From Rhodovarius crocodyli (lineage in GTDB: Bacteria; Pseudomonadota; Alphaproteobacteria; Acetobacterales; Acetobacteraceae), in contig NZ_SACL01000001.1 in assembly GCF_004005855.1 (NCBI RefSeq), positions 124,001-188,000 on the forward strand: DNA of 64,000 nt, read 5' to 3'. Numbering within the stretch: position 1 is the first letter of the stretch; each line of letters begins with the position of its first letter. Shown here in pieces: positions 33,329-41,701 of the stretch. The translations under genes were made by a program, and so were the position numbers. The notes below the pieces were generated by a model. The model made no database searches, was not told the DNA's origin, and saw nothing but the letters and a program-made list of their open reading frames with translations.

Positions 33329-34498
33329 ATGACAAACTCAAACCGCGCCACCTTGGGCCTGCTGGCCTGGGCCTGGCGGCTTCTGTACATGGCCAGGCGC
33401 GCCATCATCCTGGTTGCCTTCTATCTCCTGCCGGTGACCTGGCAGCGGCTGCGCCTGAGCGTTCGGCGACGGTCGCATGTCCGAGACCTGACGGAAGGAC
33501 GCCTGCGGCATGCGGGCCGAAACTGGGCCCTGCTCGTCGTATGGCAGGCCGAGGATTGGCCCTGGTTTCTCGATGTGCTGCTCGATGCGCTGGCCCGGCA
33601 AGGCACCAACGTTCTCCTGGTCGCCAACGCCCTCCCCCAGGATGCGATCGCGGACCACATGCTCGACCGCTGCGCAGTGCTGCTGAGGCGGGACAACCAG
33701 GGCTTCGACTTCGGTGGCTTCCAGGACGGCTATGACTACCTCATGAATCGGGAGGACCCACAGCGCGTTCTTTTCGCCAATGACAGTGTCGTCTACTATC
33801 CGGGAGGGCTTGATCAACTCTTGGACAAGCTTCTGCCAGCCCAGGCGGGCGCCGATGTCATATCGACCTTCGAGAACAGGGAATATCAGTTCCACTTCCA
33901 GTCTTTTCTGTTCTCTGTTTCCGCCTCCCTTCTGCGCAGTGCCGCCGTGCAAAGGTTCTGGCAACAGTATTTGCCCATCTCAAACCGACGTTGGTGCATC
34001 TTGCGCGGGGAGATCGGGCTTTCGCGCTGCCTGCTCCGCGCCGGGCGGTCCTTCGAGGTGATTGCCTCCGGCGTGGCGCTGGCCCAGGCCTTGGTATCCA
34101 TGGAACCCACGGAGCTGCTGGCCCTTCGGGGCGATGCGACCGAGGAACTCCGGACCGACTGGGATGCCCTCAGGCCGCTGGTCAAGCAGGCGTCGGTCCA
34201 GGGGCCCAGCCGTGAGGCAGCCAAGGCCTCTCTGATCATGGAGGTCGTCGCGCTGTGCCAGAAGCGCTCCCCGCCCCATTGCGCGCCTTTCCTCTACGCC
34301 CGGTTGCTGGGGATCCGGCTTCTGAAGCGCGACCTGATCTGGCGCGACCGCTACAGCCTGACGGAGCTCGAGTGGAGCATGCGGCGCAGCGGGCTCGAGG
34401 ACCGGCTGGATGAAGTGATGGCGGGTTTCCGCCGGCGGGGCAGAGGCAGCCAACTGCGCGGCATTCAACGCGCGCGCTATGACATCGGGGTGATCTGA
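33329..34498 (+). CDS. RgpF-like (rhamnan synthesis F family) glycan biosynthesis protein
   Basis: The 389-aa protein has a hydrophobic N-terminal helix (about residues 14-35) and then the RgpF pattern: NWALLVVWQAEDWPWFLDVL, LLVANALPQDAIADHMLDRC, LRRDNQGFDFGGFQDGYDYL and RVLFANDSVVYYPGGLDQLL. Such proteins act in assembly of rhamnose-rich or other surface glycans. The ATG at 33329 is chosen because upstream in-frame sequence crosses the palindromic promoter region. It overlaps the Wzm-like gene (TGATG). Base composition looks a little less GC-rich than the flanks. Confidence 0.78.
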   Translation: MTNSNRATLGLLAWAWRLLYMARRAIILVAFYLLPVTWQRLRLSVRRRSHVRDLTEGRLRHAGRNWALLVVWQAEDWPWFLDVLLDALARQGTNVLLVANALPQDAIADHMLDRCAVLLRRDNQGFDFGGFQDGYDYLMNREDPQRVLFANDSVVYYPGGLDQLLDKLLPAQAGADVISTFENREYQFHFQSFLFSVSASLLRSAAVQRFWQQYLPISNRRWCILRGEIGLSRCLLRAGRSFEVIASGVALAQALVSMEPTELLALRGDATEELRTDWDALRPLVKQASVQGPSREAAKASLIMEVVALCQKRSPPHCAPFLYARLLGIRLLKRDLIWRDRYSLTELEWSMRRSGLEDRLDEVMAGFRRRGRGSQLRGIQRARYDIGVI

Positions 34499-35319
34499 TG
34501 AGCCGCTTGCGCATGTACGACGCGGCCACGCCGAAACGGCGCGCCCGGAGTCATGAGGACCTGCTCGAAGGGTTCGCCCGTTGGCGCCTGGCCTGGGCGC
34601 TGGCGCGGGGCGACATCATGCACCGCTACCGGGGCTCTGTCCTGGGGCCGCTCTGGATGACGGTCTCCACGGCGGTGATGCTGATGGCACTGGGCTTTCT
34701 GTACGCCAAGCTCTTCCGCTTGCCCGTCGTCGAGTACCTGCCCTGGCTGGCGGCCAGCCTGATCGTCTGGAACATGCTGGCCCAGATTACCGCAGAGGCC
34801 TGCACGACACTGACTTCCGTCGAGGGAATCCTCAGGCAGATGCCGCTGCCTTACAGCGTGCAGGCGCTCCGGGCCGTGCTGCGGGGCGCGCTGATGGCGG
34901 CGCACAACCTGCCGCTCATTCTGCTGGTCTTTCTGGTCTTCGGCATCACGCCTGGGTGGGGAACGCTGGCGGCGGTGCCTGGCCTTGCTTTGCTGGCGGT
35001 GGATGCTTTCTGGGCTTCGCTGCTGCTCGGGATGGTCTGCGCGCGCTTCCGTGACATCCCGCCCATCGTGGCCTCGGTCATGCAGCTGGCCTTCTTCGTC
35101 ACGCCCGTGATGTGGAAGCCGGAACTGGTGCGCGGCTGGGCCGCCTGGCTTCCGCTCAACCCGTTCTTCGCGGTGATGGAGACCATCCGCGGGCCGTTGG
35201 TGGGAACCGGCGCCTCCGCGACCGTCTGGGCATCCGCGCTGCTCTACAGCCTCCTGCTCTGGGCCGTGGCCCAGGCATTCTTCACGCGCTTTCGCGGCCG
35301 CGTGGCTTTCTGGGTGTAA
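34498..35319 (+). CDS. ABC-2 type polysaccharide export permease (Wzm/KpsM-like)
   Basis: The 273-aa permease has six predicted helices and DIMHRYRGSVLGPLWMTVST near residue 38, a motif shared by Wzm-type exporters. FFVTPVMWKPELV and LNPFFAVMETIRGPLVG near residues 200-235 are also typical. With the ATPase that follows it would move a finished lipid-linked glycan out of the cytoplasm. It overlaps the RgpF-like gene by 1 nt. Confidence 0.88.
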   Translation: MSRLRMYDAATPKRRARSHEDLLEGFARWRLAWALARGDIMHRYRGSVLGPLWMTVSTAVMLMALGFLYAKLFRLPVVEYLPWLAASLIVWNMLAQITAEACTTLTSVEGILRQMPLPYSVQALRAVLRGALMAAHNLPLILLVFLVFGITPGWGTLAAVPGLALLAVDAFWASLLLGMVCARFRDIPPIVASVMQLAFFVTPVMWKPELVRGWAAWLPLNPFFAVMETIRGPLVGTGASATVWASALLYSLLLWAVAQAFFTRFRGRVAFWV

Positions 35320-35336
35320 GGAATCTTCCCTTGGGC

Positions 35337-36065
35337 ATGACGCATATCGAGGCCGAGGGGCTCGCGATCGAGTTCCCACTCTATCATCACAACGCACGCT
35401 CGCTGAAGAAGCGGTTGCTCGCCGGGCATGGGCGCCTCAAGGCCGAGGACAGCCGTGTGGTGGTGGCCGCATTGAGAGGGCTGTCCTTCCGCATCGAGCG
35501 CGGCGAGCGGGTGGCGCTGATCGGGCCCAACGGAGCGGGCAAATCCACGCTGCTGCGGACGCTCGCCGGAATCTACGAACCAGTGGCGGGGAGGCTGATC
35601 CTGGAAGGCGAGGTCGGCTCACTCATCGACGCCTTGGCGGGCATGGACCCCTTGCTGACGGGTCGGGAAAATATCGTGCTGCGTGGGCTCTATCGCGGCA
35701 TGACCGAGATGGCGGCAAGCCGGCTGGCGACGGAGATCGTGGACTTCGCCGGGCTGGGCGAATTCATCGACCTCCCCGTCCGCGGCTACTCCAGCGGGAT
35801 GGGGGTGCGGCTGGGCTTCGCGCTCGCGACGGCCATGGCGCCCGATATCCTGCTGATGGACGAGTGGTTCCTGGCGGGGGACGCGGACTTCATGGCGCGC
35901 GCGGAGGAACGGCTGACGCGGCTGGTGACGGGATCGGAGATCCTGGTGATCGCCACGCACGACATGACCATTGTGCGGAAATGGTGCACGCGGGTCATCC
36001 GGCTGGAAGGCGGCGCAATCGTGGCAGACGGCCCTGTGGCGAAAATCCTGCCTGACGGCGGCTAG
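35337..36065 (+). CDS. Polysaccharide export ABC ATPase (Wzt/KpsT-like)
   Basis: The 242-aa ATPase has Walker A GPNGAGKSTLLRTLAGIYEP, signature YSSGMGVRLGFALATAM and Walker B ILLMDEWFLAGDADFM, the last being characteristic of capsule and O-antigen exporters. It lacks a C-terminal glycan-binding extension, so it is the short Wzt type. The start is ATG 35337; TTG 6 nt earlier is also possible. It ends the rightward glycan operon; about 93 nt separate it from a convergent gene. Confidence 0.9.
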   Translation: MTHIEAEGLAIEFPLYHHNARSLKKRLLAGHGRLKAEDSRVVVAALRGLSFRIERGERVALIGPNGAGKSTLLRTLAGIYEPVAGRLILEGEVGSLIDALAGMDPLLTGRENIVLRGLYRGMTEMAASRLATEIVDFAGLGEFIDLPVRGYSSGMGVRLGFALATAMAPDILLMDEWFLAGDADFMARAEERLTRLVTGSEILVIATHDMTIVRKWCTRVIRLEGGAIVADGPVAKILPDGG

Positions 36066-36158
36066 CCCAGCACGAGCTTGACGGCGGGCGTGAGATTGAG
36101 CGGCCCGGTCATGCCGCTCAAGCGCCGCGACAGTTCGCAGAGCAGTCGGATTGGCGCC

Positions 36159-37400
36159 TCATCTCCGACCATCCGGCGGTGCGCCACCCCGGAAGCTGCC
36201 TGGCTGCTGCGGGCGTTCACTCGAGTCCAGGAGACGTGCGCCACCCGGCCGGTCGCCCGGGGAGTTTCCGGTGCCGCGCCCGCTCGTCTCTCCGGCTGGC
36301 ATCGAGCCCCGTTCGAGGCTCCGGTTTGGCACGGGAGCGGGCTCCCCTCTCTGTCCACGAAAGGCGCCCGGCACCGGCGCCTGCCCGCCCAGCGGACGAT
36401 CCGTCGGTGTCGCGCCGGTGGCCTCGCTCAACCTGGACGCGGCCAAGCCGGCCGGCCCAGACCTTAATTCCACGACACCACGCCGGGTACCGAAGGGAGC
36501 GAGCCCGGCCGGCGCTCTCGCGTGCATTGCCGGCCCAAGTGTCACCATGCCCGCATGGACGTTGAAATAGCCCTGGTAGAGAAAGCGGCCGAACCCGGGG
36601 CCGAACCAGGCCGTCGGGTCGCGCAGCAGGACGTCCGGCTCAACGGACACCGGAACCAGGACACCGTTCTCCAGGCGGCCGGAGGCGATCACCGGCCCGG
36701 GGCCGGGCAGCGGGAAGCCGGGCCCGACGCGGATCGGCAGGTTGCCCAGGACGGGTACGCCGTCACGCCAGCTGAGGATGCCATGTATCGTGACTGTGCC
36801 GGCCGCTGCCGGCGGGCGACGATCGATGCGCGAGGCGACGAGAACGCCGGCCGGCGTGCGCAAACCGCTGACCAGCACGACGTCGCCCACACTCCAGTCG
36901 CCGCCGCCAGGCAAGGCCGCCCCCACCACCACGCGCTGACCCGCCACCCACAGCGCGCCAGGCTCGAGCGCCTCCACAGGGCCCGAGACTTCGTAGCGCA
37001 CGGTCACCCGGCGCGCCCGGAGTGCGCCCTCCTGACCGCCGGCCGCGATGACCACGACCTGGCCCACGCGCAGTGCGGCGGGCGACCCCGGGACGTCACC
37101 GAAGAGCACCGGAAGGGCCGGGTCGTAGGTGACATGCAGGCCGTTGACGCAAATGCTGGCGAAGCCGGTGACCACGCCGACGATACCGGTCCCGCCGATG
37201 CCTCGGTCTCCATCGCCGCCATCGGCCAGGCCGATACCGGTGCCGCCGATCCCCCGATCACCGGAGGCGCTCCGTTCCGGGGGGCCGCCATCGGGGCCGA
37301 TGCGGCAAACGCCGTTGTCAGCCAAGGGCGCCTGGGGCGCGCGCTCCGTGCAGGCATTGGCGAGCAGGAGGAGGACGCTCAACAGCCGGGCTGCTCTCAC
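36159..37400 (-). CDS. DUF5666-type exported lipoprotein-like protein
   Basis: The 413-aa protein has a signal ending in LLLLANACT (lipobox-like, Cys 17). Two copies of DRGIGGTGI follow (near residues 48 and 67), then several OB-like DUF5666 repeats, each with a pattern such as LRVGQVVVIAAGG or WSVGDVVLVSGLR. The last 100 residues are Pro/Arg-rich and probably disordered. Function is unknown. It overlaps the DUF6502-like gene by 4 nt; this pair often occurs together. Confidence 0.7.
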   Translation of the reverse strand: MRAARLLSVLLLLANACTERAPQAPLADNGVCRIGPDGGPPERSASGDRGIGGTGIGLADGGDGDRGIGGTGIVGVVTGFASICVNGLHVTYDPALPVLFGDVPGSPAALRVGQVVVIAAGGQEGALRARRVTVRYEVSGPVEALEPGALWVAGQRVVVGAALPGGGDWSVGDVVLVSGLRTPAGVLVASRIDRRPPAAAGTVTIHGILSWRDGVPVLGNLPIRVGPGFPLPGPGPVIASGRLENGVLVPVSVEPDVLLRDPTAWFGPGFGRFLYQGYFNVHAGMVTLGPAMHARAPAGLAPFGTRRGVVELRSGPAGLAASRLSEATGATPTDRPLGGQAPVPGAFRGQRGEPAPVPNRSLERGSMPAGETSGRGTGNSPGDRPGGARLLDSSERPQQPGSFRGGAPPDGRR

Positions 37401-38242
37401 GGCGTCTCTTCCTCCCGGTAGAGATAGACGCCGAGATTGGTCCTGACGGTCGGTGCGCCTGGTGTCGTCGCCTGGCCTTCCACCAGGGAAAGGGCCAGGC
37501 GGTTCAATTCCACCAGCAACTGCTGCGCCGCCGCGCGGCCGGCGGCTTCCAGCTTCTGTGCCGCTTCCGGCGAGAGGCCGTCATAGTGCAGGCTGCGTTC
37601 CAGGAAGGGAGGCGTGCCCTCGGCCGACACATTGGCGGCTGCCGCAGCCATGTGGTCATGCAGGTTGCGCGCCAGATAGAACAGCCGTGCCTCCTGCCCC
37701 TCACGCGGGATGAAGGCCGCGACATTCAGTCTGATGTGTTCATCGACGTCCAGCGTCGCGATACCCTGTGCCAGCCAGCTGTCGAGCACGGAACGCGGAC
37801 GCACATCGGTTGTCACGGAGACCACGAGCGCATCGAAAGCCGCCCGGGACAGAGGAAGCGGGTCGCCGGCCTGGTTGGTGTTCTCTGGCAGGCCGAGCCA
37901 GCGAGAGATGAGCTGGCTGTTAAGGGTGACCACGGCCGGAGGAGCGTCGTCGACCGGCGCGGGTTCCTCGCGCAGGCGCCGGATCTCCTTTCGATGAACG
38001 CCTGTAAGGAGTGCCAGGCGACTGTCGGTGGGCGGGCCGCCGTCGGATGATAGATCCCTCGCAGCCGTCTCGACATAAAGGCCGCGCAACATCTCGGCAA
38101 AGACGGGAAAGGTCACGCCCGCCCGGATAAGCAGGCGCAGCAGCGGACGCAACGGCCGCCGCAGCGCATGGAGGAGGGCACCTGGAGGCGGAGGAGAAGG
38201 CAGATCGATCACGTCGGGGATAGCTCTTATCACGAACGCCAC
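37397..38242 (-). CDS. DUF6502-like protein
   Basis: The protein (up to 281 aa) opens with LRRPLRPLLRLLIRAGVTFP, then FAEMLRGLYVETAARDL, and has a winged-helix-like stretch LALLTGVHRKEIRRLRE near residue 78, the pattern of the DUF6502 family. The C-terminal half is helical, with NLHDHMAAAAANV. The role is unknown; the helix-turn-helix suggests DNA binding. The GTG at 38242 falls inside a palindrome, so the true start may be a later GTG (for example near 38230 or 38209). Confidence 0.65.
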   Translation of the reverse strand: MAFVIRAIPDVIDLPSPPPPGALLHALRRPLRPLLRLLIRAGVTFPVFAEMLRGLYVETAARDLSSDGGPPTDSRLALLTGVHRKEIRRLREEPAPVDDAPPAVVTLNSQLISRWLGLPENTNQAGDPLPLSRAAFDALVVSVTTDVRPRSVLDSWLAQGIATLDVDEHIRLNVAAFIPREGQEARLFYLARNLHDHMAAAAANVSAEGTPPFLERSLHYDGLSPEAAQKLEAAGRAAAQQLLVELNRLALSLVEGQATTPGAPTVRTNLGVYLYREEETP

Positions 38243-38285
38243 GTGGGGAAAACGCCCACGCGATCTTTACGTGGGAAATTTTCCC
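38241..38285. promoter_or_regulatory. Two GTGGG...CCC dyads between DUF6502 and kinase genes
   Basis: The first dyad (38242-38260) has arms CGTGGG and CCCACG with a 7-nt spacer. The second, 38265-38285, is an exact copy of the 21 bases at 33268-33288 and contains GTGGGAAATTTTCCC. They lie between divergent genes and could control both directions. Confidence 0.5.
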
Positions 38286-38315
38286 CCGTATACGTGCCGC
38301 ACACCCCACGGAGCC

Positions 38316-39026
38316 ATGCCGTTGATACCCCTTCCGGCTTCCATCGTTCCGATGAATGCATTGCGTGCCTCCCTGCCTGGTAGGGAGCAAAAGGCCGAGC
38401 CTTACCTCGACGCCGAACTAGCTTTGCGTCTGTTGCGTCATCACACGAAGAACACGCTGCAGCGGGTACTCGCTGAAATAGTCTTGATCGATGACGCCCA
38501 TCGTTCCTCAGCGAATGACAGACTGCTGCGCGACCTAGCGCGACGTATTACATTGAGTGTCTCGCTTTCCGACGCACTTTTCGGCATCGTCAGTTCACCG
38601 CGCTCGATGCACGAGCGAATGAATTCCATTTGTGCGGGGACGATCGAACTGCTTGGCGATCCGGACCAGGTCATACACCTGGACTTGAAGTTGGACGGAG
38701 AGTGCCCGGCGCATCTACGCGAGACCCTGCTGCGCGGCACCAGTGAGATGCTGGGCAATGCCATTAAGCACGGGCTGCATGAACGCATGGTCGGTCGGAT
38801 CACAGTCCGCCTCATCGTCGGCATCTCCGAAACGCGGCTGACTGTTGAGGATGACGGCTGGGGCTTCTGTGCCGCTTGCGAGGAAGGGGACGGCTTGGGG
38901 CTGACGCAGGCACTCGCCGAACAGCATGGCGGAACCAGCAGCGTGCAACGAATTCGCTATGGCACGCGCGCGGAGATGGTTCTGCCGAACCGGCGCGACG
39001 AAGGTGACGATCCCGATCACCCCTGA
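38316..39026 (+). CDS. Sensorless histidine kinase, HisKA_2/HWE-like
   Basis: The 236-aa protein has a dimerisation helix with LLRHHTKNTLQRVLAEI near residue 43, where His before TKN is the likely phospho-acceptor. A compact ATPase domain follows with N-box EMLGNAIKHG, G1 box DDGWGF and G2 box GDGLGLTQALAEQHGG. There is no sensor or transmembrane part, so input must come from a partner. The ATG at 38316 is my choice; ATG 38352 is possible. Lower GC than the flanks hints at acquisition. No response regulator is adjacent. Confidence 0.75.
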   Translation: MPLIPLPASIVPMNALRASLPGREQKAEPYLDAELALRLLRHHTKNTLQRVLAEIVLIDDAHRSSANDRLLRDLARRITLSVSLSDALFGIVSSPRSMHERMNSICAGTIELLGDPDQVIHLDLKLDGECPAHLRETLLRGTSEMLGNAIKHGLHERMVGRITVRLIVGISETRLTVEDDGWGFCAACEEGDGLGLTQALAEQHGGTSSVQRIRYGTRAEMVLPNRRDEGDDPDHP

Positions 39027-39060
39027 TCGAGCAGCGCTGCCCGCCCATCGCTGATCCTGA

Positions 39061-39219
39061 GTGACGCGGGTCGTGCGATTGGCTTGGCTCGCGCCGGACA
39101 TCGTCAAGGCGATCGTCGAGGGCCGGCAGCCGATGGAGCTAACGGCCAAGCGCCTGCTGGAGAACAGCCGGCTGCCGCCGTGTTGGAAGGAGCAGCGACA
39201 GCATCTCGGGATGAGCTAG
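39061..39219 (+). pseudogene. Serine recombinase C-terminal remnant
   Basis: A 52-codon frame reads VVRLAWLAPDIVKAIVEGRQ, then PMELTAKRLLENSRLP and WKEQRQHLG, the standard end of large serine recombinases. The catalytic resolvase domain is absent. It lies between a probable acquired kinase gene and tRNA-Ser, so it is likely debris of an integrated element. Confidence 0.6.
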
Positions 39220-39521
39220 CGCACCCACCGATCCAACCATCACCGTGCCAAACGGCATCGCGCACGCTGCGGTGCCGACATCTTTCATGGTCGGCTGAAC
39301 AATATCCGCGGACCAATCCGCCTCAGCCGTCCTCGCGCAGTCAGGGCGCGTGTCTGCACTCCGCTCTCGTAAAAAGCGTAGCGGCTCTCGTGGCCTCTGG
39401 GGCCAAAGACAGCCTCGATCAGGCCTCACGACTAAGACGATATCCGAAAATCCGCGGATGTCCGGCGGCCTTCAGCGACACGCACAAACCTGAAAACTTA
39501 GCATTTCCAAGAAGATATCGC
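39220..39521. other. Intergenic stretch without recognisable gene
   Basis: Moderately AT-richer DNA between the recombinase remnant and tRNA-Ser. Short frames exist on both strands but none shows a family motif, a ribosome site or the codon bias of the neighbours. It may be the eroded end of the same element. Confidence 0.5.
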
Positions 39522-39612
39522 TGGCGGACAGGGTGGGATTCGAACCCACGATACGCTTTTGACGTATACGCACTTTCCAGGCGCGCGCCTTCGACCACTC
39601 GGCCACCTGTCC
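39522..39612 (-). tRNA. tRNA-Ser, anticodon GGA
   Basis: The minus strand folds as a class II tRNA with a long variable arm. The 7-bp acceptor stem GGACAGG (39612-39606) pairs with CCTGTCC. The anticodon loop CTGGAAA gives GGA, the T-loop is GTTCGAATC, and the CCA end is encoded (39524-39522). It reads UCC and UCU serine codons. GTATAC in its variable arm is part of the tRNA stem, not an operator. Confidence 0.95.
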
Positions 39613-39654
39613 GGCGGACGCCCTCTTAGGGCGAGTTGCGGAACAGCACAAGCG

Positions 39655-40038
<384 letters not shown>

Positions 40039-40071
40039 CGGGCCGCAATAGGCGCCAGCGCGCCCGGCCCG

Positions 40072-40767
40072 TCAAGCCGCGGCGGTTCCGGCCTCCGATT
40101 CGCACAGCAGCGCCACGGCCGACAGCCGCGCCAGCGTCTCGGCATCGGCCAGCCCATCCACCAGCATGGGGCGCCAATGGCGCTGGAACGCCCGCAGCAG
40201 CACAGGAATGGGCAGGTCCGTGCGATAGCCGATACGCGCCAGCAGCGCCGCCGGGTCGGCACCGGGCACGGGCGGCAGGTCGGCAGGCCACAGCCCCACC
40301 CCCTGCCCCGCCAGTTCCTGCCAGTCGAACAGCTCGCCCGGGTCCTCCTTGCGGTCCGGGGCGATGTCGCTGTGCGCCACCACATTCCGCTGCGGGATGG
40401 GGTGGCGGGACATGATCTCCAGGCACAGGTCGGTCACGGCGGCCATCTGCAGCACCGGAAACGGCCGATAGCCCCATTCATGCCCGGGGTTCACGATCTC
40501 GATGCCGATGCTGCGACCGTTCAGCAGCTCATGCCCGCGCCAGAACGAGACACCGGCATGCCAGGCACGCCGCTCCTCCGGCACCAGGGCGAAGATCGTG
40601 CCGTCCTCCTCGACCACGTAATGGGAGGACACGCGCGCGGCCGGGTCGCGCAGACGCTCGATCGCCGCGCGGCCGGTCTGCATGCCGGTGTAATGCAGCA
40701 CCAGCGTGTCGATCGGCACGCCCGCCGGGCGCTCGTCGTGGTTGGGGCTGGGGGCCAAGCGGGTCAT
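40072..40767 (-). CDS. N-acetylmuramoyl-L-alanine amidase, AmpD family
   Basis: The 231-aa amidase 2 domain protein shows the zinc and catalytic sites: LVLHYTGMQTG near residue 25, ERRAWHAGVSFWRG, IGIEIVNPGHEWG and VVAHSDIAPDRKEDPG near residue 130. It has no signal peptide, so it should work in the cytoplasm on recycled anhydro-muropeptides. A C-terminal segment of 60 residues follows the domain. It lies 10 nt downstream of the DjlA-like gene, on the same strand. Confidence 0.88.
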   Translation of the reverse strand: MTRLAPSPNHDERPAGVPIDTLVLHYTGMQTGRAAIERLRDPAARVSSHYVVEEDGTIFALVPEERRAWHAGVSFWRGHELLNGRSIGIEIVNPGHEWGYRPFPVLQMAAVTDLCLEIMSRHPIPQRNVVAHSDIAPDRKEDPGELFDWQELAGQGVGLWPADLPPVPGADPAALLARIGYRTDLPIPVLLRAFQRHWRPMLVDGLADAETLARLSAVALLCESEAGTAAA

Positions 40768-40777
40768 GCTTTGCGGC

Positions 40778-41533
40778 TCACAGCTTGCGGTCCCGCTTGA
40801 TGCGGTCCCAGGCGGCATTGATCTCGGCCACCTTGTCGGCCGCACGGCGCACCATGTCCGCCCCACCCCCGCGCGACGCGACGGCATCCGGATGGTTCTC
40901 CCGCACCAGGCGGCGCCAGGTCGCCCGCGCCTCATCATCGGTGGCGCCTGGCGCGATGCCCAGCACCTGATAGGGGTCGGGCCCCGTCGGCATCGGGCGC
41001 GGCTTCTGGCTGGTGCTGTCGCGCGCGCGCGTCCAGGCCGGCGCATCCAGGCCGAAGCCCAGCTGCACCCGCTGCAGAAAGGCGACCTCGCCATTGGTCA
41101 GCGGGCCGTCGGCGCGCGCGATGCTGAACAGGGCCGCCAGCACGTCCTCCAGCATTTCCCGCCGGTCGGCGAAGGCATGGCCCATGCGGTCGGCGAAATG
41201 CTCATAGCCCTGGGCGTCCTCCCGCGCGCTGTCGAACAGCTTCGCCACCTCGCCCATATTCTCGGGCGGGATGCGGAACTGGCGCTTGAAGGCGTCGATC
41301 TCCACGCGCTTCACCGGCCCGTCGCATTTGGCCAGCTTGGCCGAGAGCACGACCACGCCGACCGCGAACAGCTGTTCGCGCGTGCCCAGCATGGCGGCCA
41401 GCTGCGCCGGGTCACCCAGCCTGCCGGCGCCGGTATCGGCCGCGTGGCCCATGGCCGCCCCCACCAGGGCGCCGATCGGCCCGCCGGTCAGGAAGCCCGT
41501 GAAGCCCCCGATGATCTTTCCCCAGAAACTCAA
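40778..41533 (-). CDS. DjlA-like co-chaperone (TerB domain plus J domain)
   Basis: The 251-aa protein begins with a short glycine-rich membrane segment (GGFTGFLTGGPIGALVGAAM). A TerB-like helical domain follows (about residues 45-165), and a C-terminal J domain has DPYQVLGIAPGATDDEARAT and the HPD motif in ENHPDAV. It would recruit DnaK at the membrane. I set the start at TTG 41533 because GGAAGG lies 6 nt upstream and a normal N terminus begins there. The longer GTG or ATG frame would run through an inverted repeat. Confidence 0.83.
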   Translation of the reverse strand: MSFWGKIIGGFTGFLTGGPIGALVGAAMGHAADTGAGRLGDPAQLAAMLGTREQLFAVGVVVLSAKLAKCDGPVKRVEIDAFKRQFRIPPENMGEVAKLFDSAREDAQGYEHFADRMGHAFADRREMLEDVLAALFSIARADGPLTNGEVAFLQRVQLGFGLDAPAWTRARDSTSQKPRPMPTGPDPYQVLGIAPGATDDEARATWRRLVRENHPDAVASRGGGADMVRRAADKVAEINAAWDRIKRDRKL

Positions 41534-41554
41534 ACCAAGCCTTCCATCTCTCGC

Positions 41555-41592
41555 GGGTGGCGGGCACCCTCTTGCAAGGGCGCCCGCCACCC
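41555..41592. repeat. 38-bp inverted repeat between djlA-like and asmA-like genes
   Basis: Perfect 11-bp arms (GGGTGGCGGGC at 41555-41565 and its complement at 41582-41592) enclose a 16-nt loop that itself pairs partly (CCCT with AGGG). It is in the 5' leader of the leftward djlA-like gene and upstream of the rightward asmA-like gene, an odd place for a terminator. Confidence 0.65.
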
Positions 41593-41605
41593 GTCAAAGG
41601 CAAAG

Positions 41606-41701
41606 ATGAGCGATGTGGCAGGCAAGACAATGGGCGCCGGCGTGAACACCCGGGCAGGGTGGCCGGAAATCGTCATGACCCCTCCGGGCGCGCCGGCGTG
41701 A
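41606..41701 (+). CDS. Possible 31-aa upstream peptide overlapping the asmA-like start
   Basis: A short frame from ATG 41606 ends in a TGA that overlaps the GTG start of the AsmA-like gene (GTGA). The overlap would couple translation of the two. The upstream AAAGGC is only a weak ribosome site, and the peptide has no recognisable feature, so this is tentative. Confidence 0.25.
   Translation: MSDVAGKTMGAGVNTRAGWPEIVMTPPGAPA

Noticed and set aside
38285-38300. CGTATACG after the second GTGGGAAA copy as a GntR operator
   Set aside because: The core GTATAC is present, but the flanks (C and G) differ from the conserved AA and TT, and the genes around it are unrelated to the catabolic block.
39545-39580. 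GTATAC near 39563 as a fifth GntR operator
   Set aside because: It lies in the variable arm of tRNA-Ser, where it forms the stem, and lacks the flanking AA and TT.
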